Below, in pieces: positions 11,501 to 19,081 of a stretch of 64,000 nt of DNA. The position numbers and the translations under genes are program-made. Source of the stretch: Microvirga subterranea. GTDB lineage: Bacteria > Pseudomonadota > Alphaproteobacteria > Rhizobiales > Beijerinckiaceae. The notes under the pieces were generated by a model that had not been told where the DNA came from, ran no database searches, and was given only the letters and a program-made list of their open reading frames with translations. The stretch's first letter is position 1. Each line of letters starts with the position of its first letter. The stretch spans positions 936,884 through 1,000,883 of the forward strand of contig NZ_QQBB01000001.1 of NCBI RefSeq assembly GCF_003350535.1, given 5' to 3'.

Positions 11501-11660
11501 CTCCATGGGTCTGGTGATCGCCTCCGGCATGTCGATCGGAACGATCTTTACCCTGTTCGTCGTTCCGATGTTCTACACCTTCATCTCCCGTGAGACGAAG
11601 AAGGCGGAGCATGCGGACGAGATGCAGCACGTCCACCACCGGCCACTCGCTGCGGAATAA
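8568..11660 (+). CDS. RND family efflux permease (AcrB/MexB-type)
   Basis: A 1030-residue proton-driven inner-membrane efflux pump of normal HAE1-RND length. The N-terminus (MSFTELFIRRPVLSMVVSLL) is the first membrane helix, large periplasmic loops follow TM1 and TM7, and the proton-relay aspartates are D400 and D401 in LAIGLVVDDAIVVLENI. The C-terminal half has GLITKHGILMVEFAN with the TM10 lysine. Together with the adaptor it exports hydrophobic drugs or metabolites from the inner membrane and periplasm. It is the last gene of the operon and is followed at once by a strong terminator. Confidence 0.94.
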   Translation: MSFTELFIRRPVLSMVVSLLILLLGAQGLMSLQVRQYPEVEETTITITTTYTGASADLMQGFISTPIAKSVASAEGVDYVTSQSRLGLSTVSVRMRLNTDPNAALTEVTSKVQQVRAQLPTDAEDPVIVKGTGQTFALMYITFASTEMNPEQVSEFLTRVVQPRFATLEGVGNAEILGGRDFSMRVWIDPVRLAARGVTAGDVVTAIRASNFLAAPGKTQNEYVAYALEMQTTFQTPETFATLPIRSNGDQVVRLRDVADVALGPKSTDTKVSFNGKEGTFIGITPTPSANPLTVAEEVTKAIDAIRPTLPKGMTVEIVYDASNFISASIEEVFKTIGEAALIVIVVILLFLGSFRSVLIPIVTIPLSLVGVCFVLYALGYSINLLTLLAMVLAIGLVVDDAIVVLENIHRHIEEGLKPVDAAIVGMKEIFLPIVSMTITLAAVYAPIGFTQGLTGALFREFAFTLAGSVIISGIIAVTLSPMMSSKLLKPHGHGGQTGFAGFVDRTFTRVENWYSRRLKGSLDYRPVTLLIVVALLGTTGFLFTKTPFELAPEEDQGAYLGLVQVPQYATPDYTQAFSTQFTNAAETIPEIDDSFLIIGIDGGGSGFVGFKLKEWSERTKKGAQTKQEIQNLLNQNAGVQAFVFAPPSLPGAGGGLPIQYALRTIGDPSQAYEVAEQVKQRAMKSGKFIVVQNSMSYQTPRAKIIIDRDRAAALGVPVSEIGNTLGALVGGAPISKFDRDNRSYDVISQVRQTDRLNPERLGEYYVRAADGSMVPISALVKIETNAAPASIEQFNQLNSATLSALPLPGVTTSEGLQVLRSIAKEVMPQGFYEDFAGQSRLEIQEGSSILLAFGLAIIVIYLVLAAQFESFRDPFIIMMSVPLSMFGAMIFLNLGLATLNIYTEVGLITLVGLITKHGILMVEFANDLKEKHGISRRQAIEEAAKVRLRPILMTTAAMVLGVAPLLYASGAGAAARFSMGLVIASGMSIGTIFTLFVVPMFYTFISRETKKAEHADEMQHVHHRPLAAE

Positions 11661-11663
11661 AGA

Positions 11664-11692
11664 AAAAGGCCGGGCAATTTGCCCGGCCTTTT
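11664..11692 (+). terminator. Rho-independent terminator of the RND operon
   Basis: A perfect 13-bp stem: arms AAAAGGCCGGGCA (11664-11676) and TGCCCGGCCTTTT (11680-11692) around a 3-base loop, directly after the pump stop codon. Confidence 0.9.
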
Positions 11693-11710
11693 CATTCGTG
11701 GACATGGTCC

Positions 11711-11745
11711 AAAAGGGCGGCGCCTTGCGAAGCGGCCGCCCTTTT
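11711..11745 (-). terminator. Rho-independent terminator of the Fur-like gene
   Basis: Arms AAAAGGGCGGC (11711-11721) and GCCGCCCTTTT (11735-11745) with a 13-base loop. It lies three bases past the stop of the minus-strand Fur-like gene. Being symmetrical with A and T flanks it can work in both directions. Confidence 0.8.
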
Positions 11746-11748
11746 CTC

Positions 11749-12201
11749 TTAGCGGGCAATCTCGCCCTCGACTTCGACGAACGGCGACAGGTTCTTGAAA
11801 CCGGCCTGTTCGGCGGCTTTCTTCACGGCCTCGGCCACCTCGGTCGAATGAACCTCGACGGTCTCGCCGGTCTTGGTGCAGACGAACATCACCTTCATGG
11901 CGTTCACGTCAGGCTGGCCGTGGGAGACGATATAGGAGTTCTGCGTCGCGAGACGGTGTACGAGACCGGCATCACGCAGGAAGTCCAGCGCCCGGTAGAT
12001 CGTGACTGGCGCGAGGCGCTTCTTGTCACTGCTCAGGCGGTCCACGAGGTCGTAGGCACCGACCGGTCCCCCGCTCTGGACGAGTTCGCGGTAGACGCGC
12101 TCGCGGATGGGTGTCAGCCGCAGATTGTTCTCGCGGCACAAATCGTCGGCGCGACGGAGGAGGTTCTCCTCTTCCTCTTTTTTGAGGGCTCGGGCGCTCA
12201 T
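11749..12201 (-). CDS. Fur-family regulator, Zur-like, without zinc-cysteine motifs
   Basis: A 150-residue Fur-superfamily protein. The winged helix covers about residues 10-85 (RLTPIRERVYRELVQSGGPVGAYDLVDRL, then APVTIYRALDFLRDAGLVHRL). It follows the Zur layout closely, but where Zur has a cysteine after the winged helix and two CxxC pairs this protein reads YIVSHGQ, FVCTKTGET and no C-terminal pair. It therefore probably cannot hold the structural zinc of Zur. The start is set at 12201 because CAGGAG stands just upstream; the frame stays open further 5' but without a ribosome site. A normal Zur gene lies upstream on the same strand. Regulator class is sure, metal and targets are not. Confidence 0.85.
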   Translation of the reverse strand: MSARALKKEEEENLLRRADDLCRENNLRLTPIRERVYRELVQSGGPVGAYDLVDRLSSDKKRLAPVTIYRALDFLRDAGLVHRLATQNSYIVSHGQPDVNAMKVMFVCTKTGETVEVHSTEVAEAVKKAAEQAGFKNLSPFVEVEGEIAR

Positions 12202-12273
12202 GTACCTGGCTCCTGTTATTACGAATCCTACATGTTCATATAGGTAAAGCTTGGCTTGCACAATGTGGTATCG

Positions 12274-12294
12274 TTGCAATTTCTACTTGCAATT
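12274..12294. promoter_or_regulatory. Tandem TTGCAATT direct repeat upstream of the Fur-like gene
   Basis: TTGCAATT occurs at 12274-12281 and 12287-12294, a 13-base period in an AT-rich promoter region 73 bases upstream of the Fur-like start. It could be a regulator site; no known box is recognised. Confidence 0.3.
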
Positions 12295-12401
12295 CTGCAC
12301 AATCAAGAGGACACATGCCCACGGTCCCGGCAAGCTTAGGGATAACTCGGCGGCCTCTAAGTTACGTATCGGAAACAACTTTTCGAAGCCGCGCTAACAC
12401 G

Positions 12402-12809
12402 TCACTTCGCGCAACTTTCGCAAAGACCGCGCACTTCGACGGTCACTTTCTTCGGCAAAAAAGCGTTGGATTCGCTCCAGTGGGTCAGGCGCTCACTGAT
12501 TTGTGAGTCCATGAACTCTTTCACGGACCCGCATTCCTCGCAGATCGCAAAGGCTGCCATGTCGTGGTGGTGAGGGTGCCGGCAGGTCACATAGGCATTC
12601 AGGCTCTCGAGCCGATGGGCCAGACCCTTCTCGATCAGCTTGTCGAGGGAGCGATAGACAGTCGGAGGCGTGACGGCGCCCTTTGCCCGCATCCGATCGA
12701 GAACCTCGTAGGCCGAGAGCGGGTTCTGCGCAGCCGTGAGGATCCGATAAACGCGCTTCTGCGTCTCGTTCAACTCGTCCAAGGCGTGGGCGTGATGCGT
12801 CGAGGCCAT
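12402..12809 (-). CDS. zur: Zinc uptake regulator Zur (Fur family)
   Basis: A 135-residue Fur-family repressor. After a winged helix (about residues 15-72: PLSAYEVLDRMRAKG, TPPTVYRSLDKLIEKGLAHRL) come the metal-binding features of Zur: a cysteine in NAYVTCRHPHHH, the pair CEEC in AICEECGSVKEF and a final pair CESC at the C-terminus. With zinc bound, such proteins repress zinc-uptake genes. The start at 12809 is chosen for the upstream AGCAGGTGG. The frame remains open 13 codons further. No zinc transporter is adjacent, so its targets are elsewhere. Confidence 0.85.
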   Translation of the reverse strand: MASTHHAHALDELNETQKRVYRILTAAQNPLSAYEVLDRMRAKGAVTPPTVYRSLDKLIEKGLAHRLESLNAYVTCRHPHHHDMAAFAICEECGSVKEFMDSQISERLTHWSESNAFLPKKVTVEVRGLCESCAK

Positions 12810-12932
12810 CGGAAATCCACCTGCTACGATCCATATATAGGCTCTCATCCGGGATTGTTGAATGAGAGCCTAGAGCAGCCTTGGTGACCGAGTGTCGCCT
12901 TGCTTGCAAGGGCCCGCATGCCTCGTTCGTGG

Positions 12933-14108
12933 TTAGACATCCACCCAGGCAGCCTTGCGTGCGGAAGACCGGACCGCCGCGTCGATGAATCTGACGCCTC
13001 TGACCCCGTGATCCACCGTCGGGGCTTGAAGCGACAGCGGATCAGGGTCGCGGCCCTCCAGCCGCGCAGCGATCTGCTCCGCCACATCGGTGTAGATCTG
13101 CGCGAAACCCTCGAGATAGCCCTCGGGATGACCGCCCGGAATGCGCGAGGCTGCCCGCGAGATGTCGCTGGCGCCGGCGCCGTTCCGGCGGATGAGGCGC
13201 GGCGGCTCGCCGAGCGGAGAGAACACGAGAAGGTTCGGGTTCTCCTGGTTCCATTCGAGCCCGCCCTTCTCGCCATAGACGCGGATGCGAAGGCCGTTCT
13301 CCTGGCCCGTGGCCACCTGGCTGCACCAGAGCTGGCCGCGGGCGCCGGAGGCGAAGCGCAGCATCATGTGGGCATTGTCGTCCAGCCGGCGGCCCTCCAC
13401 GAAGGTATGGAGCTCGGCCGCGAGGGTCGTGACCTCATCGCCGACGATGAATTCGGCCAGGTTGAAGGCGTGGGTGCCGATGTCGCCGACCGACCCAGCC
13501 GGGCCGGACCGGGCCGGATCCGTGCGCCACTCGGCCTGCTTGTTGCCGGTCTCTTCCGTCCGGGTGGCGAGCCAATCCTGCGCGTACTCCACCTGCACCA
13601 CGCGGATGGCCCCGAGATCCCCGTTCTGCACCATGGCGCGCGCCTGCCGCACCAGCGGATAGCCGGTGTAGTTGTGCGTCACGGCGAAAATCACCCCTGA
13701 CTCCCGAGCCAGCTTCGCGAGCTGATCGGCCTCGCGCCGCGTCGTCGTCAGGGGCTTGTCGCAGATCACATGGATGCCTGCCTTGAGGAAGGCACGTGCG
13801 GCTGCCGCGTGAGCGTGGTTCGGCGTCACGATCGAGACGGCGTCAATGCCGTCCTTCAGGCGCTTCTCGCGCCGGGCCATCTCGTTGAAGTCGCCATAGA
13901 TGCGGTCAGGCTTCAGGAGGAGATCCTCTCCGGAGAGCCGCGCACGCTCCGGGTCGGACGAGAGCGCACCGGCGACGAGTTCCCAGCGGTCGTCCAGGCG
14001 GGCGGCGATCCGATGGACGGCGCCGATGAAGGCTCCGCGCCCGCCACCGACCATGCCGAGACGCAGCCGGCGGCTGAGCTTCTGATCCTGTGAGGCCGTG
14101 ATGGTCAT
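12933..14108 (-). CDS. Gfo/Idh/MocA-family sugar oxidoreductase
   Basis: A 391-residue NAD(P)-dependent dehydrogenase. The Rossmann motif is near residue 17 (LGMVGGGRGAFIGAVHR), and ICDKPLTTTRREADQL around residue 115-130 contains the family EKP-like motif with the nucleotide-contacting lysine. The C-terminal domain supplies the sugar site. It is the last gene of a minus-strand operon (ATPase, permease, binding protein, isomerase, dehydrogenase) and starts 13 bases after the isomerase stop, with GGAGAA before the ATG. It probably oxidises the imported sugar or polyol. Exact substrate unknown. Confidence 0.9.
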   Translation of the reverse strand: MTITASQDQKLSRRLRLGMVGGGRGAFIGAVHRIAARLDDRWELVAGALSSDPERARLSGEDLLLKPDRIYGDFNEMARREKRLKDGIDAVSIVTPNHAHAAAARAFLKAGIHVICDKPLTTTRREADQLAKLARESGVIFAVTHNYTGYPLVRQARAMVQNGDLGAIRVVQVEYAQDWLATRTEETGNKQAEWRTDPARSGPAGSVGDIGTHAFNLAEFIVGDEVTTLAAELHTFVEGRRLDDNAHMMLRFASGARGQLWCSQVATGQENGLRIRVYGEKGGLEWNQENPNLLVFSPLGEPPRLIRRNGAGASDISRAASRIPGGHPEGYLEGFAQIYTDVAEQIAARLEGRDPDPLSLQAPTVDHGVRGVRFIDAAVRSSARKAAWVDV

Positions 14109-14121
14109 GCGTGTTCTCCGC

Positions 14122-15189
14122 TCAGCCGCGCGTGGTGTCGATGCCCAGCAGCCGCCGGTTGGCGGCCTCGTCCGTCCCGCCAGCGGCGAAATCGTCGAAG
14201 GCCTTTTCGGTCACGCGGATGATGTGATTGCGGATGAATTCGGCGCCTTCCCGCGCACCGTCCTCCGGATGCTTGAGGGCGCATTCCCACTCGAGCACGG
14301 CCCAGGAATCATAATCGTACTGGGCCAGCTTGGAGAAAATGGCGTTGAAGTCCACCTGTCCGTCGCCGAGAGAGCGGAAGCGCCCGGCGCGATTGATCCA
14401 GCTCTCGTAACCTCCATAGACGCCCACCCGTCCGGTCGGGTTGAACTCCGCGTCCTTGGCATGGAACGCCTTGATGCGCTCGTGATAGAGATCGATGAAG
14501 GCCACGTAATCGAGCTGCTGCAGCAGGAAGTGGCTTGGGTCGTAGTTGATGCACGCGCGGGCGTGGCCGCCGACCGCGTCGACGAAGCGCTCGAACGTTG
14601 CGCCATCGTGGATATCCTCGCCGGGATGGATCTCGTAGGCTACGTCGCAACCCGCTTCCTCGTAAGCATCGAGAATGGGGCGCCAACGCCGCCCGAGCTC
14701 CTCGAACGCCGTCTCGATCAGGCCGGCCGGGCGCTGCGGCCAGGGGTACACGAACGGCCAAGCGAGGGCGCCGGAGAAGGTCACGCTGGCGCTCAGGCCG
14801 AGGCGCTGCGAGGCCTTCGCCGCCATGAGCATCTGGTTCACGGCCCATTCCTGGCGGGCCTTGGGGTTGCCTCGCACCTCGGGAGCCGCGAAGCCGTCGA
14901 AGGCTTCGTCATAGGCCGGGTGAACCGCCACGAGCTGGCCCTGCAGATGGGTCGACAGTTCGGTGATGTCGAGGCCGTGGCTCGCAACGATCCCCTGGAC
15001 TTCGTCGCAATAGGCCTCGGACTCGGCGGCTTTCTTGAGGTCGAAGAGACGGGCATCCCAGGTCGGAATCTGCACCCCCTGGTAGCCGAGCGCCGCCGCC
15101 CATCGGCAGATGGAGTCGAGCGAGTTGAACGGAGCTTCGTCGCCTGCGAACTGCGCAAGGAAGAGGCCGGGACCCTTCATGGTTTTCAT
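14122..15189 (-). CDS. Sugar phosphate isomerase/epimerase family protein (AP-endonuclease-2-like TIM barrel)
   Basis: A 355-residue member of the xylose-isomerase-like TIM-barrel family. Segments typical of the metal site are VAYEIHPGEDIHDG (Glu and His), CINYDPSHFLLQQLD (Asp and His), FHAKDAEF (His and Asp) and WAVLEWECA (Glu). Relatives include IolE and tagatose/ketose epimerases. It lies between the solute-binding protein and the Gfo/Idh/MocA dehydrogenase of a sugar-uptake operon, so I infer it works on the same imported sugar or its oxidised form. Start has GGGAG upstream. Confidence 0.88.
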   Translation of the reverse strand: MKTMKGPGLFLAQFAGDEAPFNSLDSICRWAAALGYQGVQIPTWDARLFDLKKAAESEAYCDEVQGIVASHGLDITELSTHLQGQLVAVHPAYDEAFDGFAAPEVRGNPKARQEWAVNQMLMAAKASQRLGLSASVTFSGALAWPFVYPWPQRPAGLIETAFEELGRRWRPILDAYEEAGCDVAYEIHPGEDIHDGATFERFVDAVGGHARACINYDPSHFLLQQLDYVAFIDLYHERIKAFHAKDAEFNPTGRVGVYGGYESWINRAGRFRSLGDGQVDFNAIFSKLAQYDYDSWAVLEWECALKHPEDGAREGAEFIRNHIIRVTEKAFDDFAAGGTDEAANRRLLGIDTTRG

Positions 15190-15255
15190 GGGTAAACTCC
15201 CAGAGGTGAGATGGGGACAAGGGAAAGCCGCGACGAAAGGCGGCTTGCCGTTGTC

Positions 15256-15283
15256 CCCGCCCTTTCATGGTGGAAAGGGCGGG
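15256..15283 (-). promoter_or_regulatory. Intercistronic stem-loop after the sugar-binding-protein gene
   Basis: Arms CCCGCCCTTTC (15256-15266) and GAAAGGGCGGG (15273-15283) form a perfect 11-bp stem with a 6-base loop, 11 bases past the binding-protein stop and before the isomerase gene. No T-run follows on the minus strand, so it looks like a 3'-end protector or partial terminator that favours expression of the binding protein. Confidence 0.6.
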
Positions 15284-15294
15284 ATACCGGCCGG

Positions 15295-16245
15295 TCAGAA
15301 CGGCGAGTCGGGGTAGTAGAAGTTCTTGGCGTTGTCCTTCGTGATCAGTTCCGCGTTGATCACGTAGGTGCCGCGCATGGGCGCGTTGGCGAAGAACTGG
15401 CCGGCCGTGACGAACATCGCGGTCGAGATCATCGCCGGCGGATAGGAGACGTCCGCCGGGATCATCTTGTCGCCATCCATGACGCGCTTGACCATGTCCT
15501 TCATGCCGGCGCCGCCGAGGACGAACTTGATATCTTCGCGCTTGCCCTGGCGGATCGCTTCCATGATGCCGAGCGCCATGTCGTCGTCGGAGGCCCAGAC
15601 CGCGTCGATCTTCGGATGCTTCGCGAGGAAGTCCTGCATCACCCGGAAGGCGTCGTCCCGGTTCCAGTTGGCGTATTGCTTGTCGATGACCTTGACGCCC
15701 GACCCTTCGAGCGCCTTCTCGAAGTTGGTGACCCGCTCCTCGTCGATCACGGTCGGAATGCCGCGGAAGACCACGACGTTGCCCTGCTTCAGGTTGTCCT
15801 TGAAGTATTTGCCCGCGACGCGGCCGAACTCCGGATTGTTGCCGGCCACATAGATGTCCTGGATCGACGGATCCTTGAGGCCGCGATCGACGACGGTGAT
15901 GAAGGTGCCGCGCTTCTTGACCTCGTTCACCGGGTTGGTGAGCTCGTCGGAATTGAAGGGCAGGACCACGAGGGCGTCGATCTTCTGGGCCGTCAGGTCG
16001 TCCAGGGCGTTGGCTTGGGATGCGCCGTCGGGCGAGGTCTTCACGACCACCTTGAGACCCGGATAGGTCTTTTCGAGCTGCTTGGCCGTTTCCTGCGCGT
16101 GGTAGACCACGCCGCCCGTCCAGCCATGGGTCGCGGCCGGAATCGACACGCCGATCGTCACGTTCTTCTGCTGTGCCAGCGCGCCGGTCGTCAGGCCTGC
16201 GAAGAGGCCTGCCGCCGCCGCCAGTTTCAGTGCCGTTCCTCTCAT
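15295..16245 (-). CDS. Sugar ABC transporter periplasmic substrate-binding protein
   Basis: A 316-residue type-I periplasmic binding protein (Peripla_BP_4, ribose/galactose class). The signal peptide is MRGTALKLAAAAGLFAGLTTGALA with cleavage likely before QQ. The mature protein has NVTIGVSIPAATHGWTGGV at the start, DALVVLPFNSDELTNPVNEV, and VWASDDDMALGIMEAI, as in RbsB-like proteins. The start at 16245 has AGGGAGGA just upstream, although the frame is open beyond it. It provides substrate recognition for the permease and ATPase upstream on the same strand; a stem-loop follows the gene. Confidence 0.93.
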   Translation of the reverse strand: MRGTALKLAAAAGLFAGLTTGALAQQKNVTIGVSIPAATHGWTGGVVYHAQETAKQLEKTYPGLKVVVKTSPDGASQANALDDLTAQKIDALVVLPFNSDELTNPVNEVKKRGTFITVVDRGLKDPSIQDIYVAGNNPEFGRVAGKYFKDNLKQGNVVVFRGIPTVIDEERVTNFEKALEGSGVKVIDKQYANWNRDDAFRVMQDFLAKHPKIDAVWASDDDMALGIMEAIRQGKREDIKFVLGGAGMKDMVKRVMDGDKMIPADVSYPPAMISTAMFVTAGQFFANAPMRGTYVINAELITKDNAKNFYYPDSPF

Positions 16246-16304
16246 GTTTTCCTCCCTGAGGGTTGGCTTGAGCCCATCTTGTTTCCGGTGGGCCCGCACC
16301 GGTT

Positions 16305-17303
16305 TCATCGCCCGCGCTGAAGTGAGCGCTGCACGAGCATGGCGATAATGATGATGGCACCCTGAACCGCGCCGACGAGAAACTCGGAGACGAAGTTCGA
16401 CAGCACCATGATGTTCGCAACGAGTTCCAGGATGATGGCGCCGACCACGGTCCCCCAGACGCGGCCGAGGCCGCCTCTGAGCGCCGTGCCGCCGATCACG
16501 ACGGCCGTGATGGCCTGAAGCTCCCACAGAAGGCCCGTCGTCGGCGTGGCGGAGCCGAGGCGCGGCACATAGACCAGGATGGCGATGCCGACGCAGATGC
16601 CCTGGATGATGTAGGTCAGCGTCCGCACCCGCCAGATCGGCACGCCCGAATAGCGCGCAACGTCCTCGTTGGACCCGATGGCGATCACGTGGCGTCCGAA
16701 GGACGTCTTGTAGAGGATCAGCGCCCCCACGGCCGCCACCGCCAGGAAGGCGAGGATCGGCACGGGAACGCCTGCGACGTCGCCGAAATAGACCGGGCGG
16801 TAAAGCTCGCGCAGCTCCGAATTGCGCAGGGTAATGGTGCCGCCGGCCGCGAGCCAGATCACGAGGGAGCGGAAGATGCCCATCGTGCCGAGGGTCACGA
16901 TGAAGGGCTCGATCCGCCCGAACGTGACGATGAGGCCGTTGGCAAGACCGCAGGCGGCACCCAGCCCGACCGCGGCCAGCATGCCGAGCGCGAGCGTGCC
17001 GTATCCCGGGTTGCCGAGGCCGTTGAGCGTGAGGATCATGATCCCGGCCACGAGGGCGGCCATCGATCCGACGGAGAGATCAAGGCCGCCGCCCGCGATC
17101 ACGAAGGTGGCGCCGACCGCGATGATGGCGATGAAAGCGGACCGGGTGACCACGTTGAGCAGGTTCGACGCGGTCAGAAAGTCCGGATTGATCAGCGCGC
17201 CCGCGATCACCAGGACGATGAGGGCGATGAAGGGCGACAGCGCCCGCATGTCGAAGTTGAAGCGGCGCTTCTCTGCACTGCTGCGGAGCACGGTTTCGGT
17301 CAT
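16305..17303 (-). CDS. Sugar ABC transporter permease (RbsC-like)
   Basis: A 332-residue inner-membrane permease of the BPD_transp_2 family. It is almost wholly hydrophobic after a short polar N-terminus and contains the conserved GGGLDLSVGSMAALVAG around residue 70-85 and the late GGTALRGGLGRVWGTVVGA segment typical of ribose/xylose-type permeases. Its start overlaps the ATPase stop by four bases (ATGA), showing coupled translation. It forms a homodimeric channel with the ATPase and binding protein of this operon. Confidence 0.93.
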   Translation of the reverse strand: MTETVLRSSAEKRRFNFDMRALSPFIALIVLVIAGALINPDFLTASNLLNVVTRSAFIAIIAVGATFVIAGGGLDLSVGSMAALVAGIMILTLNGLGNPGYGTLALGMLAAVGLGAACGLANGLIVTFGRIEPFIVTLGTMGIFRSLVIWLAAGGTITLRNSELRELYRPVYFGDVAGVPVPILAFLAVAAVGALILYKTSFGRHVIAIGSNEDVARYSGVPIWRVRTLTYIIQGICVGIAILVYVPRLGSATPTTGLLWELQAITAVVIGGTALRGGLGRVWGTVVGAIILELVANIMVLSNFVSEFLVGAVQGAIIIIAMLVQRSLQRGR

Positions 17304-18820
17304 GCCTGGCCTGCGGCGATTTCTGCCGCCCTTTCTTCGTGAACGCCTGTTGCGAGATAGACGATTGCGTCTTCCGAGAGATCGGTCTGCGCGACCTCGC
17401 CGGCGATGCGCCCGTTGCGCATCACGACGACCCGGTGGCAGAGGCCGATCAATTCCTGCATCTCCGACGAGATGACGATTACGGACCGTCCCTGCTCTGC
17501 GAGCGACGCGATGAAGCGGTAGATCTGTTCCTTGGTGCCGATGTCGACGCCCCGGGTCGGCTCGTCGATGACGACGACCTGCGGATCCGCCAGCATCATC
17601 TTGGCGAGAAGCAGCTTCTGCTGATTGCCTCCGGAGAGCTGGCCGGCCAGGAGGTCGCGCCGCCGGGTGCGGATGTCGAAGTCCTTGATGGCGGTATCGA
17701 GCGCCCTCTCTTCGGCCGGAACGTCGATGAACGGTCCCCGGCCGAATTTCTCCAGAGCCGCAAGGGTGAGGTTGACGCGCAGGTCTTGGCGGAGGAGGAG
17801 GCCCTTGCCCTTCCGGTCCTCCGACAGATAGACGACGCCCGCCGCCATGGCCTCGCGCGCATCGTTGAACCGCACGTTCCTGCCATTCAGGGCGATGCTC
17901 CCCTCGCTCGGACGCAGGCCCACGAGGCTCTCGAACAGCTCCGTGCGCCCGGCGCCGATGAGGCCGCCGAAGCCGAGGATCTCGCCGCGCCTCAGGCTGA
18001 AGGAGACATCCTCCACGTAACCGGGCACCGACATGGTGCGCACGGAGAGGATGTCCTGGTCGGAGGCCGTCGCGGGCTTTTCGGGATAGAGCTTGGACAT
18101 GTCGCGCCCCACCATGAGGCGCGCCATCTCAAGGGGCTCGAGACCGTCGATGTCCCGGGTGGCGATGAAGCGGCCGTCCCGCAGAACCGTGACCCGGTCG
18201 GCGATTGCCTTCACCTCGTTGAGACGGTGAGAAATGTACAGGATCGCCGCTCCATGAGCACGGAGCCGGCGGATGATCTGGAAGAGGCTCTCGGCCTCGA
18301 CCGGGGTCAGGACGGCTGTCGGCTCGTCGAAGGCGACCACCTTGTGCGGGACGAGGAGCGCTCGGGCGATCTGGACCAGCTGCCGGTCCGCAATGGAGAG
18401 CCGGCGCACCTCGCGGTCCGGGTCGATGGCGGTGCCGAGATCCTTCAGGATCGCCCGCGTCCGGTCGCGCATGGCCCGATCGTCCACGAGACCGAAGCGG
18501 CGGATCTCCCGTCCGAGGAAGAGATTCTGCGAGACCGTCAGGTCTTCGGCGAGAAGGATCTCCTGATGGACGAGGACGATGCCCCGGCTCTCGGCCTCGA
18601 CCGGGCCCGAGAACGCGATCGGCTGATCGTCGAGGTAGAGGCTCCCCTTCGTCGGCTGCAGGTGGCCGGAGAGAATGCGCATGAGGGTCGACTTGCCGGC
18701 GCCGTTCTCGCCGATCACCGCGTGGACCTCGCCCGGCCTCAGGTCGAGCGAGATGCCGCTCAGAACCTCGACGGGTCCGAAGGATTTCGAGACATTCTCT
18801 GCGCGAAGAACAGAAGACAT
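17300..18820 (-). CDS. Sugar ABC transporter ATP-binding protein (RbsA/MglA-like, double domain)
   Basis: A 506-residue protein with two ABC cassettes. The first has Walker A GENGAGKSTLM (about residue 38-48) and LSIADRQLVQIARAL in the signature position; the second has the usual degenerate GLIGAGRTELF, the signature LSGGNQQKLLLAKMM and Walker B VVVIDEPTRGVDIG. This asymmetry is normal for ribose-type importers. The start at 18820 is taken because GGAGCAG precedes it and MSSVLRAENVSKSFG is the usual N-terminus; an in-frame ATG lies 20 codons upstream. It is the first gene of the operon, facing the LacI gene. Confidence 0.92.
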   Translation of the reverse strand: MSSVLRAENVSKSFGPVEVLSGISLDLRPGEVHAVIGENGAGKSTLMRILSGHLQPTKGSLYLDDQPIAFSGPVEAESRGIVLVHQEILLAEDLTVSQNLFLGREIRRFGLVDDRAMRDRTRAILKDLGTAIDPDREVRRLSIADRQLVQIARALLVPHKVVAFDEPTAVLTPVEAESLFQIIRRLRAHGAAILYISHRLNEVKAIADRVTVLRDGRFIATRDIDGLEPLEMARLMVGRDMSKLYPEKPATASDQDILSVRTMSVPGYVEDVSFSLRRGEILGFGGLIGAGRTELFESLVGLRPSEGSIALNGRNVRFNDAREAMAAGVVYLSEDRKGKGLLLRQDLRVNLTLAALEKFGRGPFIDVPAEERALDTAIKDFDIRTRRRDLLAGQLSGGNQQKLLLAKMMLADPQVVVIDEPTRGVDIGTKEQIYRFIASLAEQGRSVIVISSEMQELIGLCHRVVVMRNGRIAGEVAQTDLSEDAIVYLATGVHEERAAEIAAGQA

Positions 18821-19010
18821 GGACTGCTCCGGACCGTCGTCAACGGCTTGATCGCCTTCGGTCGCCCGAAAGCGGGTCATCGGCGCGCATGCGCCCGATG
18901 CGGATCAGCTGTCAGCCATGTAAGCCGGCATTCGTTTCCTCCGTCGATGGTCTGAGCCCTCTTTCGGGGCCTTCGGGCAACCAGGGCTGAACAAAGTTGA
19001 CAATGCCCTG

Positions 19011-19026
19011 ATGTAATCGATTACAT
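19011..19026. promoter_or_regulatory. LacI-type operator of the sugar operon
   Basis: Perfect 16-bp palindrome ATGTAATCGATTACAT with the central CG typical of LacI-family sites, lying 55 bases before the LacI start and 190 bases before the ATPase start of the divergent operon. Location and symmetry suggest control of both; binding is inferred. Confidence 0.75.
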
Positions 19027-19081
19027 TTACTTTACCGAAATGGCGGCCTCTGTCAAACAGGGCCGCCTCAGGGGAAAGTTC

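Noticed and set aside
8880..11759. Long open frame on the minus strand across the RND pump
   Set aside because: It is an antisense shadow of a GC-rich gene with strong third-position bias. Its product is full of Arg, His, Asp and Gly and has no domain; the plus-strand gene has every family motif.
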